NCBI RefSeq assembly: GCF_009932355.1
Contig: NZ_LEKU01000020.1
Span: 1-64,000, forward strand
Source of the DNA: Riemerella anatipestifer_E
GTDB lineage: Bacteria; Bacteroidota; Bacteroidia; Flavobacteriales; Weeksellaceae
Direction: 5' to 3'
DNA: 64,000 bases
Shown: positions 52,015 to 61,800 of the stretch, piece by piece
Numbering within the stretch: position 1 is the first letter of the stretch
Layout: every line of letters begins with the position of its first letter
The notes under the pieces: generated by a model
Told to the model about the DNA's origin: nothing
Seen by the model: the letters and a program-made list of their open reading frames with translations, nothing else
The model's database searches: none
Program-made: the position numbers and the translations under genes

Positions 52015-53597
52015 TTACTTAGACAATAGTGCTTCTATTTTAGATAACCTTTCTTTGAGTTCTTTAATTTCGGCATCTTTAGCTTTTAGGGCTTTGTCTT
52101 GCTCTATGCTGTGTAAATAGAGTTCTTCTATCTTCTCTACATTGGTGAGCTGGGTAGCCATAAGGTCTATATAACCTTGTTTTTAATTTCTGCGGCGGAC
52201 TTATACCCTGGCAAATGTCCATTAGTCTTTACAAAATCTTCTACTTGGCTTAGGGTTTTAAAGCTATAATCTGCCTTTAGGCTAGAAGTACCTGTATAAT
52301 ACTTTTGGAACACATAGTCTGGGAAGATAGCGGCATTAGTACCTACAAAACCCGTGGCTTTTACATTACCTGCAACTTCTAGTTTTTCGGTAGGAGCTGT
52401 AACGCCTATACCTGTTTTACCTTCTATATAATTTGTTTTTTCAGAACCATTGATATAAATACCATACTGATTGGTCGCATTTCTTACATTTCCAGTAGCA
52501 TAAAAATCATACGAATTAGTTATTGTTCCTGAATAAGTTGAAGTATCACTTCTTGAAAAAAAGCCATAAGAATCAATTATATTACCTGACCCTTTAAGAC
52601 TTCTAACTGAATAAACTCCTATAAGTTGCTCAATAGGGGCAATATTTTGTTCTAGAGTAGAAAAAAGAGATAAACTTCCATAGGCATTTTTAATAGAACC
52701 TGCTGGTTTTTGAATGCTCGTAGCAATGCCGGCTCCACGAATGTCTCTTGTATTTCCTCCTCCTACATCAAAAGTTCTTGCAGCTATAGAGGTTAACTCA
52801 AGAGTGTTTCCATTATCTAGCTTCTCCGCGGTAAAACTACCAGTTCGTACAAGCCTTACAGGGATAGAAGTATCTGTAGGAATGATAAGCCTGTGATTTT
52901 GTCCTATGAAATTCCCATTAGTTCCGGTGTTACCTTCAATCTTATCAACATTATATATGTAATGTTCCCCCCAGCCTGATATATCTCCATAAATATCATT
53001 AGATGTAGGAGAGGAAGAAGAATTTAAAAATATGAAATTACCACTAAGTTCTGAAATGTTTTTAGTCTGTATTTGATTTGTTACACTATTATAATCTTGA
53101 AATATAGATTGAGTCTTAGGGTATTTTTGGTAGCTTCCAGTAGGAGTATATTGTACAATATCCTTAATCTCAGAATCTATAAGTCTAATGTTTCCGCTGT
53201 TTTGTTTTTGCCAAATATCATCATTGTTTCCTGTACTCTTTACCCACTCTGTACCATTGTAATAGTAATAACCCTTTTCTGTGATTTTAGCTACTTTGGT
53301 ATCATTACCTGTATAATTGCTTATAGCCCCATTGGTCTTAGTAGCGTCATCTATTACATACACTAGAGTTCCTTCTACAGGAGCTTCGATACTTGCCACA
53401 CGAGTTTTACTTAATTGGGGAGCTAAAATCCCTTCGTTAGTCTTGGCGTTATCTTGGCTATTGGTTGCATTGGGCTGAACATCTAAAGTAGCTCTAGGTA
53501 AGGAGATATTAACCCCTACTTTACCACTTTGCCCATAAACTGCTAAGCCTAAACCTAAAAAGGCGAGTACACTTAATTTTGTAGCTGTTGTTTTCAT
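52015..53597 (-). pseudogene. Fibre-like surface protein, copy 2, frameshifted near its C-terminus
   Basis: The first frame encodes 476 residues: signal peptide (MKTTATKLSVLAFLGLGLAV), an N-terminal block almost identical to copy 1 up to about residue 120, a different centre of about 280 residues, then GVTAPTEKLEVAGNVKATGF and the conserved LSQVEDFVKTNGHLPGY block. Near 52179-52184 one base is missing relative to copy 1 (AAAAACAAGG for AAAAAGCAAGG), so the frame ends AEIKNKVI. In the next frame the remaining coding sequence is intact (GYIDLMATQLTNVEKIEELY to LSKIEALLSK, stop at 52017-52015). The product would lack the terminal coiled coil, which in this protein type is probably needed for assembly. 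Total length 1583 nt is one short of a multiple of three, as expected. It may be a silent donor copy, or a phase-off allele. Confidence 0.85.
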
Positions 53598-53660
53598 AAT
53601 ATTTAATTTTAAAAATTGTTAATGATTTTGTTTAATTTTTTCTTTGTTGTTCTTTGGGTT

Positions 53661-53726
53661 AAAAATTCCCTAGCGTGGCGTTTAGAATTTCCTAACTAGG
53701 GAATTAAGATTTCCTAGCTAGGAAAT
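53661..53726. repeat. Cluster of TTCCTAnCTAGGAA palindromes between the copy-2 genes
   Basis: ATTTCCTAGCTAGGAAAT at 53709-53726 is a perfect 18-bp palindrome; AATTTCCTAACTAGGGAATT at 53686-53705 is nearly one; a half-site TTCCCTAGC lies at 53666. This replaces the GC-rich hairpin found at the same place in copy 1. It could be a regulator-binding array or hairpins that slow transcription. Confidence 0.65.
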
Positions 53727-53739
53727 TTTTTGTGGGTGG

Positions 53740-54121
53740 CTAGGCTTTCTCAAACTTCAGCGTTTGTAGTATCTTTTTAAGGTCAGACCCCGGGGTAAAT
53801 AGTACTTTTGTGTTTCTAATCGCTGCCGAAGTTACTTCCTCTTCCTTAGCTTTGCCCTCACTGCTAAGGCTCACTCTCATACTGCCGAGTTCGCCTAGCC
53901 TTACAATTCGTCCTTCTGATAATGAGGTTTGCATTACATCTACGAGTGCATAAAGCACCGCTCTAATGTCCGCCCCACTTACGGTAGAAATCTTCTCGAT
54001 GTCTTTGGTAAGACTCTAGAGTTTTCTCTCCTTGATACACAGGCGATGCATAGAATTTTTTGTCGCCTCCGCCCGCCACACCTGGCTGGGCTTTCTGAAT
54101 AGTTTTGTACTTAATAGACAT
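53740..54121 (-). pseudogene. HU-like DNA-binding protein, copy 2, frameshifted
   Basis: The ATG at 54121 opens MSIKYKTIQKAQPGVAGGGD, matching the start of the intact copy. Near 54011-54019, where copy 1 has GCAGGTCTG, copy 2 has two bases fewer, and the frame runs into a stop about 18 codons later. The other frame then carries the rest of the HU fold (LTKDIEKISTVSGADIRA to LQTLKFEKA, stop 53742-53740). The total is 382 nt against 384 for the intact gene, exactly a 2-nt deletion. No functional full-length product is expected. Confidence 0.88.
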
Positions 54122-54198
54122 AATCTAGTATTTAATGGTTAATTGTTAATGTTCAATGGTTATCTAAAATCTAATCTCTCATATCTAACTTCTAACCT

Positions 54199-54567
54199 TA
54201 AAAAACGCCTTTCCCCTCTAAACACACACAAAACGAGAGGAAAGGCTAAAACAGAAAGAGCAGAACGCTTCTTCTGAACACTAAAATCACCCAACAAGAA
54301 CGACCATGTTTTAAGACAAAACAATGGTGCTTTTAGTAGATATTGATGAAAGCTAAAATTGGAATGGTCTAAACACAAAAAGCCCCAATAAAAATTGGTG
54401 GAACTCTATTTATAATTAACAATAAAGGTTGAAATAATTTTCTAGATAATATAGCACATACCCACGAAACTACCTGTGTGTGTTTACGAAATTATTTGGA
54501 ACAGCCAAATAATTCTGTAACTTTTTCACATTTTCTTGTATGTCGTTGATAGTGTATTGCATAAAGA
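54199..54567 (-). ncRNA. Structured leader RNA, copy 2 (about 370 nt)
   Basis: Counterpart of 29128-29507. The hairpin AATTATTTGG/CCAAATAATT is perfect here (8 of 10 pairs in copy 1); the CCAAT/ATTGG hairpin and the CCAT-T-GTTTT/AAAAC-ATGG stem are the same; the terminator stem is GCCTTTCC/GGAAAGGC (54206-54247) with a T run at 54205-54199. The 5' tract AAACACACACA (54485-54475) is an exact complement of TGTGTGTGTTT in the terminator loop (54230-54220). Retention of these elements next to a broken HU gene suggests the RNA may have its own role. Confidence 0.62.
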
Positions 54568-54572
54568 AGAGA

Positions 54573-54603
54573 CAAATGTATAAGCTATTTTTTAGATATG
54601 CAA
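54573..54603 (-). promoter_or_regulatory. Promoter of the copy-2 leader RNA (TTG-N20-TACATTTG)
   Basis: On the minus strand TTG (54603-54601), a 20-nt spacer and TACATTTG (54580-54573). It is divergent from the rpoB promoter, with 34 bp between the two. Confidence 0.75.
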
Positions 54604-54637
54604 ATTTTATAAGGTGATAATTTAGAGGATAGAAGGT

Positions 54638-54668
54638 TTGTGAGGTTTAATAAAAAAATATATCTTTG
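54638..54668 (+). promoter_or_regulatory. rpoB promoter (TTG-N20-TATCTTTG)
   Basis: TTG at 54638-54640 and TATCTTTG at 54661-54668. The leader to the rpoB ATG is about 260 nt, so rpoBC has its own start here and does not depend on ribosomal protein genes upstream. Confidence 0.75.
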
Positions 54669-54715
54669 CAGTTCATTTTGAGTGATATACACTTCTGAAA
54701 TATAAAATAAGAATA

Positions 54716-54748
54716 CAAAACTCTTATCCTTAGGGATTTAGGGTTTTG
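54716..54748 (+). promoter_or_regulatory. Hairpin in the rpoB leader, possible attenuator
   Basis: CAAAACTC (54716-54723) pairs with GGGTTTTG (54741-54748), and ATCC pairs with GGAT inside with a TTAG loop. It is followed by a T-rich stretch, but not a pure T run. A second weak stem AGAAAG/CTTTCT lies near 54840-54875. Confidence 0.35.
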
Positions 54749-54933
54749 TTCTGTTGTATTTCAAGGTATTATCTATCTAATGAGAAAATTGAAAATATTT
54801 TGCACTACGCCGTGAAAAGATATACCGGAGTTGCAGTTAGAAAGTTTTTTAGGAAATGATGCCTGAATAGCTTTCTGATATTTTTAAAAAGAGTAACAAA
54901 ATATTTTTAAACCAACAATCTTCTAAAAGTTTT

Positions 54934-57900
54934 ATGAGTAAATCAAAGACGACACAAAAAGCTCAGGGAAATCAAAGAATTAATTTCTCGTCGGCTAAAG
55001 GAAGAGTGGAGACGCCAGACTTTTTGGATATCCAAATTCAATCCTTTAAGGAGTTCTTTCAGCTAGACACACTTCCGGAGCAGAGAGTGAACGAAGGACT
55101 TTACAAAACCTTCCAAGAAAATTTCCCAATTACAGATTCTAGAAACCAGTTTGTACTAGAGTTTTTAGATTACTTAGTAGATTCTCCTCGCTATTCTATA
55201 GATGAGTGTGTAGAGAGAGGGCTTACTTATTCTGTGCCATTAAAGGCAAGATTAAAATTATACTGTACAGACCCAGAGTACGATGATTTCCAAACGGTAA
55301 TCCAAGATGTATATCTAGGTACAGTACCTTATATGACGCCTAGTGGTTCATTTATCATCAATGGTGCAGAGCGTGTGGTAGTAACACAGTTGCATAGATC
55401 TCCAGGGGTATTCTTCGGGCAGACTTACCACGCTAATGGTACTAAATTATACTATTCTAGAATTATCCCATTTAAAGGGTCTTGGATGGAATTTACTACG
55501 GATATCAACAGCGTAATGTACGCTTATATAGACCGTAAGAAAAAATTACCATTAACCACTTTACTTAGAGCTATCGGTTACGAGTCTGATAAGGAAATTC
55601 TTCAGATATTCGACTTGGCGGAAGAGGTTAAAGTGTCTAAAGCGGCTCTTAAAAAAGTAGAAGGTAGAACTTTAGCAGCTAGAGTTCTTAATACTTGGTT
55701 TGAAGATTTCGTAGATGAAGATACAGGTGAGGTAGTTTCTGTAGAAAGAAACGAAATTATCTTAGATAGAGAAACCGTTCTTGAAAAAGAACATTTAGAT
55801 TTGATTTTGGAGGCTGGTGTTAAAACCATTTTAATCCACAATGAAAACACTAAGGAGTTCTCCATCATTCAAAATACATTACAAAAAGACCCTACCAACT
55901 CAGAAAAAGAAGCGGTAGAGTACATCTATCGTCAGTTGAGAAACGCAGATCCACCTGATGAAGAAACTGCAAGAGGAATTATAGAAAAGTTATTCTTCTC
56001 GGAGCAGAGATATTCTTTAGGAGAGGTAGGTCGTTACAGATTGAACAAAAAGCTAGGTCTTAGCGTAGACGAAAGTGTAGAGGTACTTACTAAAGAGGAC
56101 ATCATTAGTATTGTAAAACACTTAATAGAGTTGGCTAACTCTAAAGCAGAGGTAGATGATATAGACCACCTTTCTAACAGAAGAATTAGAACGGTAGGAG
56201 AGCAGTTGGCAGGTCAGTTTGGAGTAGGTCTTTCTAGAATTGCAAGAACAATCCGTGAGAGAATGAATGTTCGTGATAACGAATTGTTTAGTCCAACAGA
56301 TTTAGTTAACGCTAAAACATTAACATCGGTAATTAACTCATTCTTTGGAACTAACCAGCTTTCTCAGTTTATGGATCAAACCAATCCACTTTCTGAGATT
56401 ACACATAAGAGAAAATTATCAGCTTTAGGACCTGGTGGTCTTTCTAGAGAAAGAGCAGGTTTTGAGGTTCGAGATGTTCACCATACACACTACGGAAGAA
56501 TTTGTCCAATTGAGACGCCGGAAGGACCGAACATTGGTTTGATTTCTTCTTTAGGTATTTATGCTAAAATCAATAATTTAGGTTTCATAGAAACGCCTTA
56601 TCGTAAGGTAGAAAATGGTAAAGTAGATTTAGATGCGGCACCTATATATCTTAACGCAGAAGATGAGGAAGCTAAAATTATTGCTCAAGCGAACGTAGAG
56701 CTTGCTGATGATGGTAAGTTTGAAACAGAGAGAATTATTGCTCGTTTAGATGGAGATTACCCAGTGGTAGAACCAGAGCAAGTAGATTTAATAGATGTAG
56801 CTCCTAACCAGATTTCTGGTATTTCGGCATCACTTATTCCTTTCCTAGAACACGATGATGCTAACCGTGCCTTGATGGGATCTAACATGATGCGTCAGGC
56901 AGTACCATTATTAAAACCTCAAGCACCTATCGTAGGTACAGGTTTAGAAAAGCAAGTGGCTAGAGACTCTAGAATTTTAATCAATGCTGAAGGAACTGGT
57001 GTTGTAGAGTATGTAGATGCGGAGAGAATTGTTATAAAATATGATAGAACTGAAGATGAAGATATTGTAAGCTTCGAATCAGCTACTAAAACCTATCATT
57101 TAACTAAGTTCAGAAAAACCAACCAATCTACTACTATTACTCTTAAACCTATTGTAAGAGTAGGAGATACAGTAGAAAAAGGACAAGTACTTTGTGATGG
57201 TTACGCAACAGAAAACGGAGAGTTAGCATTAGGTAGAAACTTAGTGGTAGCGTTCATGCCTTGGAAAGGGTATAACTTCGAGGATGCGATTGTAATCAAC
57301 GAAAAAGTAGTTCGTGAGGACTGGTTTACTTCTATCCACGTAGATGAGTATTCTTTAGAGGTAAGAGATACCAAACTAGGTATGGAGGAGCTTACAGCAG
57401 ATATTCCTAATATCTCTGAAGATGCTACAAAAGACCTAGATGAAAACGGTATGATAAGAATCGGAGCAGAGGTAAAACCTGGTGATATTCTTATCGGTAA
57501 AATCACACCTAAAGGAGAGTCTGACCCTACTCCAGAAGAGAAGTTATTAAGAGCTATCTTCGGTGATAAAGCAGGAGATGTAAAAGACGCTTCTTTAAAG
57601 GCAGATTCTTCATTAAGAGGGGTAGTGATAGACAAAAAGCTATTCTCTAGAAATATTAAGGATAAGAAGAAGAGAACAGAAGAGAAAATCAAGCTAGAAG
57701 AAATAGAAAACCAATATAAAACTAAGTTCAATGAGCTTAGAGCGGTTCTTTTAGATAAATTAAACACTATTGTTAATGGTAAAACATCTCAAGGAGTTAA
57801 AAACGACTTAGGAGAAGAAATCATTGGTAAAGGTGCTAAGTTCTCTATGAAACTACTTCAGTCAGTAGAAGATTATGTAAATGTAAGTGGTTCTGACTGG

Positions 57901-58761
57901 ACAGTAGATACAGATAAAAACGAGTTAATTAAGCAATTAATTCACAACTATAAGATTAAGTACAACGATTTACAAGGAGTTAAAAACCGTGAGAAATACG
58001 CTATTTCAATCGGAGACGAGCTTCCTTCAGGAATAATTAAGTTGGCTAAAGTTTACATCGCTAAGAAGAGAAAGTTAAATGTAGGAGATAAGATGGCAGG
58101 ACGTCACGGTAACAAAGGTATCGTATCTAGAATCGTTCGTGAGGAAGATATGCCTTTCTTAGAAGACGGTACGCCAGTAGACATCGTACTTAACCCGCTA
58201 GGGGTACCTTCTCGTATGAACATCGGTCAGATTTACGAAACGGTACTTGGTTGGGCAGGTAAGCAATTAGGCTTGAAGTTCGCTACGCCTATTTTTGACG
58301 GTGCTAAACTAGACCAAATTACAGAGTACACCGAAAAAGCAGGGCTACCTATCTACGGAAACACTTATCTGTATGATGGTGGTACAGGGGAGAGATTTAC
58401 TCAGCCAGCTACTGTAGGTGTGATTTATATGTTGAAACTTGGTCACATGGTAGATGATAAGATGCATGCTCGTTCTATTGGACCTTACTCTCTCATCACG
58501 CAGCAGCCATTAGGAGGTAAAGCTCAGTTTGGTGGTCAGCGTTTCGGAGAGATGGAGGTTTGGGCACTAGAAGCATTTGGTGCGTCTAACATCTTGAGAG
58601 AAATCCTAACAGTGAAGTCAGATGATGTGATTGGTAGAGCTAAAACTTACGAAGCTATTGCGAAAGGAGAGGCAATGCCAGAACCGGGTATTCCAGAATC
58701 CTTCAATGTATTGCTTCATGAGTTACAAGGTTTAGGATTAGATGTAAGGTTAGAGGAATAA
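54934..58761 (+). CDS. rpoB: RNA polymerase beta subunit (1275 aa)
   Basis: Full-length beta subunit of Bacteroidota size. The rifampicin region reads GTNQLSQFMDQTNPLSEITH, then KRKLSALGPGGL (near residues 475-505): Asp516, Ser522, His526 and Ser531 (E. coli numbers) are all present; 518 is Thr and 529 is Lys. The KRNVGDKMAGRHGNKG-type catalytic block (KLNVGDKMAGRHGNKG) is near 1050. First gene of rpoB-rpoC-DUF3467. The usual upstream neighbours rplK-rplA-rplJ-rplL are absent; an inverted module copy is there instead. Confidence 0.98.
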   Translation: MSKSKTTQKAQGNQRINFSSAKGRVETPDFLDIQIQSFKEFFQLDTLPEQRVNEGLYKTFQENFPITDSRNQFVLEFLDYLVDSPRYSIDECVERGLTYSVPLKARLKLYCTDPEYDDFQTVIQDVYLGTVPYMTPSGSFIINGAERVVVTQLHRSPGVFFGQTYHANGTKLYYSRIIPFKGSWMEFTTDINSVMYAYIDRKKKLPLTTLLRAIGYESDKEILQIFDLAEEVKVSKAALKKVEGRTLAARVLNTWFEDFVDEDTGEVVSVERNEIILDRETVLEKEHLDLILEAGVKTILIHNENTKEFSIIQNTLQKDPTNSEKEAVEYIYRQLRNADPPDEETARGIIEKLFFSEQRYSLGEVGRYRLNKKLGLSVDESVEVLTKEDIISIVKHLIELANSKAEVDDIDHLSNRRIRTVGEQLAGQFGVGLSRIARTIRERMNVRDNELFSPTDLVNAKTLTSVINSFFGTNQLSQFMDQTNPLSEITHKRKLSALGPGGLSRERAGFEVRDVHHTHYGRICPIETPEGPNIGLISSLGIYAKINNLGFIETPYRKVENGKVDLDAAPIYLNAEDEEAKIIAQANVELADDGKFETERIIARLDGDYPVVEPEQVDLIDVAPNQISGISASLIPFLEHDDANRALMGSNMMRQAVPLLKPQAPIVGTGLEKQVARDSRILINAEGTGVVEYVDAERIVIKYDRTEDEDIVSFESATKTYHLTKFRKTNQSTTITLKPIVRVGDTVEKGQVLCDGYATENGELALGRNLVVAFMPWKGYNFEDAIVINEKVVREDWFTSIHVDEYSLEVRDTKLGMEELTADIPNISEDATKDLDENGMIRIGAEVKPGDILIGKITPKGESDPTPEEKLLRAIFGDKAGDVKDASLKADSSLRGVVIDKKLFSRNIKDKKKRTEEKIKLEEIENQYKTKFNELRAVLLDKLNTIVNGKTSQGVKNDLGEEIIGKGAKFSMKLLQSVEDYVNVSGSDWTVDTDKNELIKQLIHNYKIKYNDLQGVKNREKYAISIGDELPSGIIKLAKVYIAKKRKLNVGDKMAGRHGNKGIVSRIVREEDMPFLEDGTPVDIVLNPLGVPSRMNIGQIYETVLGWAGKQLGLKFATPIFDGAKLDQITEYTEKAGLPIYGNTYLYDGGTGERFTQPATVGVIYMLKLGHMVDDKMHARSIGPYSLITQQPLGGKAQFGGQRFGEMEVWALEAFGASNILREILTVKSDDVIGRAKTYEAIAKGEAMPEPGIPESFNVLLHELQGLGLDVRLEE

Positions 58762-58843
58762 TAGACACGAGATATGAGATACAAGATAAAAGAATACCAT
58801 CTTCTCTTGGTTCTCGGTTCTCTTAATCTTTAAAAGAAACAAA
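58762..58843 (+). other. rpoB-rpoC spacer with low-complexity repeat words
   Basis: The spacer holds GACACGAGATATGAGATAC and then TTCTCTTGGTTCTCGGTTCTC. The word GAGATATGAGA also occurs before the HU-like gene in copy 1 (about 29520) and, as TAGATATGAGAGATTAG, in copy 2 (about 54170-54190). Confidence 0.5.
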
Positions 58844-61800
58844 ATGTCAAATAAAAATAAAACAAGTAGATTTAATAAAATCTCGATAGGTTTAGCTTCA
58901 CCAGAGTCTATTTTACAAGATTCAAGAGGAGAAGTATTAAAACCAGAAACCATTAACTATAGAACGCACAAACCTGAAAGAGACGGGCTTTTCTGTGAGA
59001 AAATATTCGGTCCTGTAAAGGATTACGAGTGTGCTTGTGGAAAATATAAGCGTATTCGTTATAAAGGCATTGTCTGCGACCGATGCGGTGTAGAAGTAAC
59101 GGAGAAAAAAGTGCGTAGAGAGCGTATAGGGCACATCAACTTGGTAGTTCCTGTAGCTCATATTTGGTACTTCCGTTCTTTACCAAATAAGATAGGTTAT
59201 CTTCTAGGATTGCCATCTAAGAAACTAGATATGATTATCTACTACGAAAGATATGTGGTAATTCAGCAAGGTATCGCTAAAAAATTAGACGGTTCTGATT
59301 TCGAGGAAATGGAATTTTTAACCGAGGAAGAATATTTAGATATTTTAGATACACTTCCTACGGAAAATCAATACTTAGATGACTCTGACCCTAATAAGTT
59401 TATCGCTAAAATGGGAGCAGAGGCTGTGGAAGAATTATTAAAGAGAATAGATTTAGATGCTCTTTCTTACGATTTAAGGCACAAAGCTCACAACGAAACA
59501 TCTAAGCAAAGAAGAACAGAAGCATTAAAAAGATTATCAGTAGTAGAAGCTCTTAGAGATGCTAATACGAGAATGATTAACCGCCCAGAGTGGATGGTAA
59601 TGCGTGTACTTCCTGTAATACCACCAGAGTTAAGACCATTAGTGCCACTAGATGGTGGGCGTTTTGCGACATCAGACCTTAACGACCTTTATAGAAGAGT
59701 AATTATCAGAAACAACCGTCTTAAGAGACTTCTAGAAATTAAAGCTCCTGAAGTTATCTTAAGAAACGAGAAGCGTATGCTTCAAGAAGCGGTAGATTCT
59801 TTATTTGATAATACAAGAAAATCTTCTGCGGTTAAATCTGAGTCTAATAGACCATTAAAATCTCTTTCTGATTCATTAAAAGGTAAGCAAGGGCGTTTCC
59901 GTCAGAACTTACTTGGTAAAAGGGTGGACTACTCTGCTCGTTCGGTAATTGTGGTAGGGCCTACTTTACAACTACACGAGTGTGGTATCCCTAAAGATAT
60001 GGCGGCAGAGCTTTATAAGCCGTTCATCATCAGAAAACTAATCGAAAGAGGTATCGTAAAAACGGTAAAATCTGCGAAGAGAATTATAGATAGAAAAGAG
60101 CCTGTGGTGTACGACATTCTAGAAAATGTAATGAAAGGTCACCCAGTACTTCTTAACCGTGCACCTACGCTTCACCGTTTAGGTATTCAGGCGTTCCAGC
60201 CTAAAATGATTGAAGGTAAAGCGATACAACTACACCCATTGGTAACTACGGCATTCAACGCCGACTTTGATGGTGACCAGATGGCGGTGCACTTACCTTT
60301 AGGTCCAGAAGCTATTTTAGAGGCTCAACTTTTAATGTTAGGTTCTCAGAATATCTTGAACCCTGCTAACGGTTCTCCAATTACGGTACCTTCTCAGGAC
60401 ATGGTACTTGGGCTTTACTTTATGACTAAAGAAGCTCACTCTACGGAGGATTATAAAGTGAAGGGAGAAGGTTTAACTTTCTACTCTCCAGAGGAAGCAG
60501 AAATTGCCTATAATGAAGGACAAGTAACGCTTAATGCTAAAGTTAAGTGTAAACTTCCTGTAAAAAATGAAAACGGAGAATTAGTAACTAAACTGATTGA
60601 AACTACTGTTGGTAGAATTTTATTCAATCAGATAGTACCTGAACAGATAGGATTCATCAATGAACTTTTAACGAAAAAATCGTTAAGAAATGTAATTGGT
60701 AGAATTTTAGCAGAAACTGATTTCCCAACTACAGTTCAGTTCTTGGATAGAATGAAAGACCTAGGATACTCTAATGCATTCAAAGGAGGTCTATCGTTCA
60801 GCTTAGCTGATATTGTGGTACCAGAAGAGAAGAAACAAATGATAGCTTCGGCGGTAGAAAGTGTAGATGATATTAAGGCTAATTATAATATGGGTCTTAT
60901 CACTGATACTGAGCGTTATAACCAAGTAATTGATGTTTGGACAAATACTAACGCTAACCTTACCGAAATGATTATGCAGAGAATGAAGACCGACCAAGGT
61001 GGTTTCAACTCTGTATATATGATGCTAGATTCTGGTGCGAGGGGTTCTAAAGAGCAGATTCGTCAGTTATCAGGTATGCGTGGTCTAATGGCAAAACCTC
61101 AAAAAGCAGGTTCAGTAGGTGCAGAGATTATTGAAAACCCTATTGTAGCTAACTTTAAAGAGGGGCTTTCTATCCTTGAGTACTTTATCTCTACTCACGG
61201 TGCTCGTAAAGGTCTTGCGGATACGGCTCTTAAAACGGCGGATGCTGGTTACTTAACGAGAAGGTTGGTAGATGTGGCTCAAGACGTTATCATTACTGAA
61301 GACGATTGTGGTACACTAAGAGGTGTGGAAGTAACGCCACTTAAAAAGAATGACGAGATAGTAGAGAGATTATCTGAAAGAATTTTAGGTAGAATTTCTT
61401 TACATGATATATATGATCCAGAAACAGACGAGTTAATCGTAGAAGCTGATGTTCTTATAGATGAAGAATTAGCTAAGAAGATAGAAGAGGCTGGTATAGA
61501 GTCTGTGGAGGTTCGTTCACCTTTAACTTGTGAATCTAAGAGAGGTATCTGTGCTAAATGTTACGGTAGAAACTTAGCAACAGGCAAGATGATTCATATG
61601 GGAGAAGCTGTGGGTGTTATTGCAGCACAGTCTATTGGGGAACCTGGTACGCAGCTTACCTTGAGAACCTTCCACCAAGGGGGAACAGCGGGTAACGTTT
61701 CCGAAAATCCGTCTATCGTAGCTAAAAGAGATGGTATCGTAGAAATGGACGAAATTAGAACGGTAACTTCTGAAGATGAAGAAGGTAACCAAGCTGAAAT

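Larger units (their letters stand above)
51977..54560 (-). repeat. Module copy 2, inverted relative to 29140-32242
   Basis: Same order as copy 1 on the opposite strand: leader RNA, HU-like gene (frameshifted), palindromic spacer, surface gene (frameshifted), terminator. The two copies face each other and enclose about 20 kb. Confidence 0.85.

Noticed and set aside
57201..57767. Minus-strand open frame of 188 codons inside rpoB
   Set aside because: It is antisense to a conserved part of rpoB, is rich in Ser/Phe/Leu as expected from reverse-strand shadows, and has no independent support.
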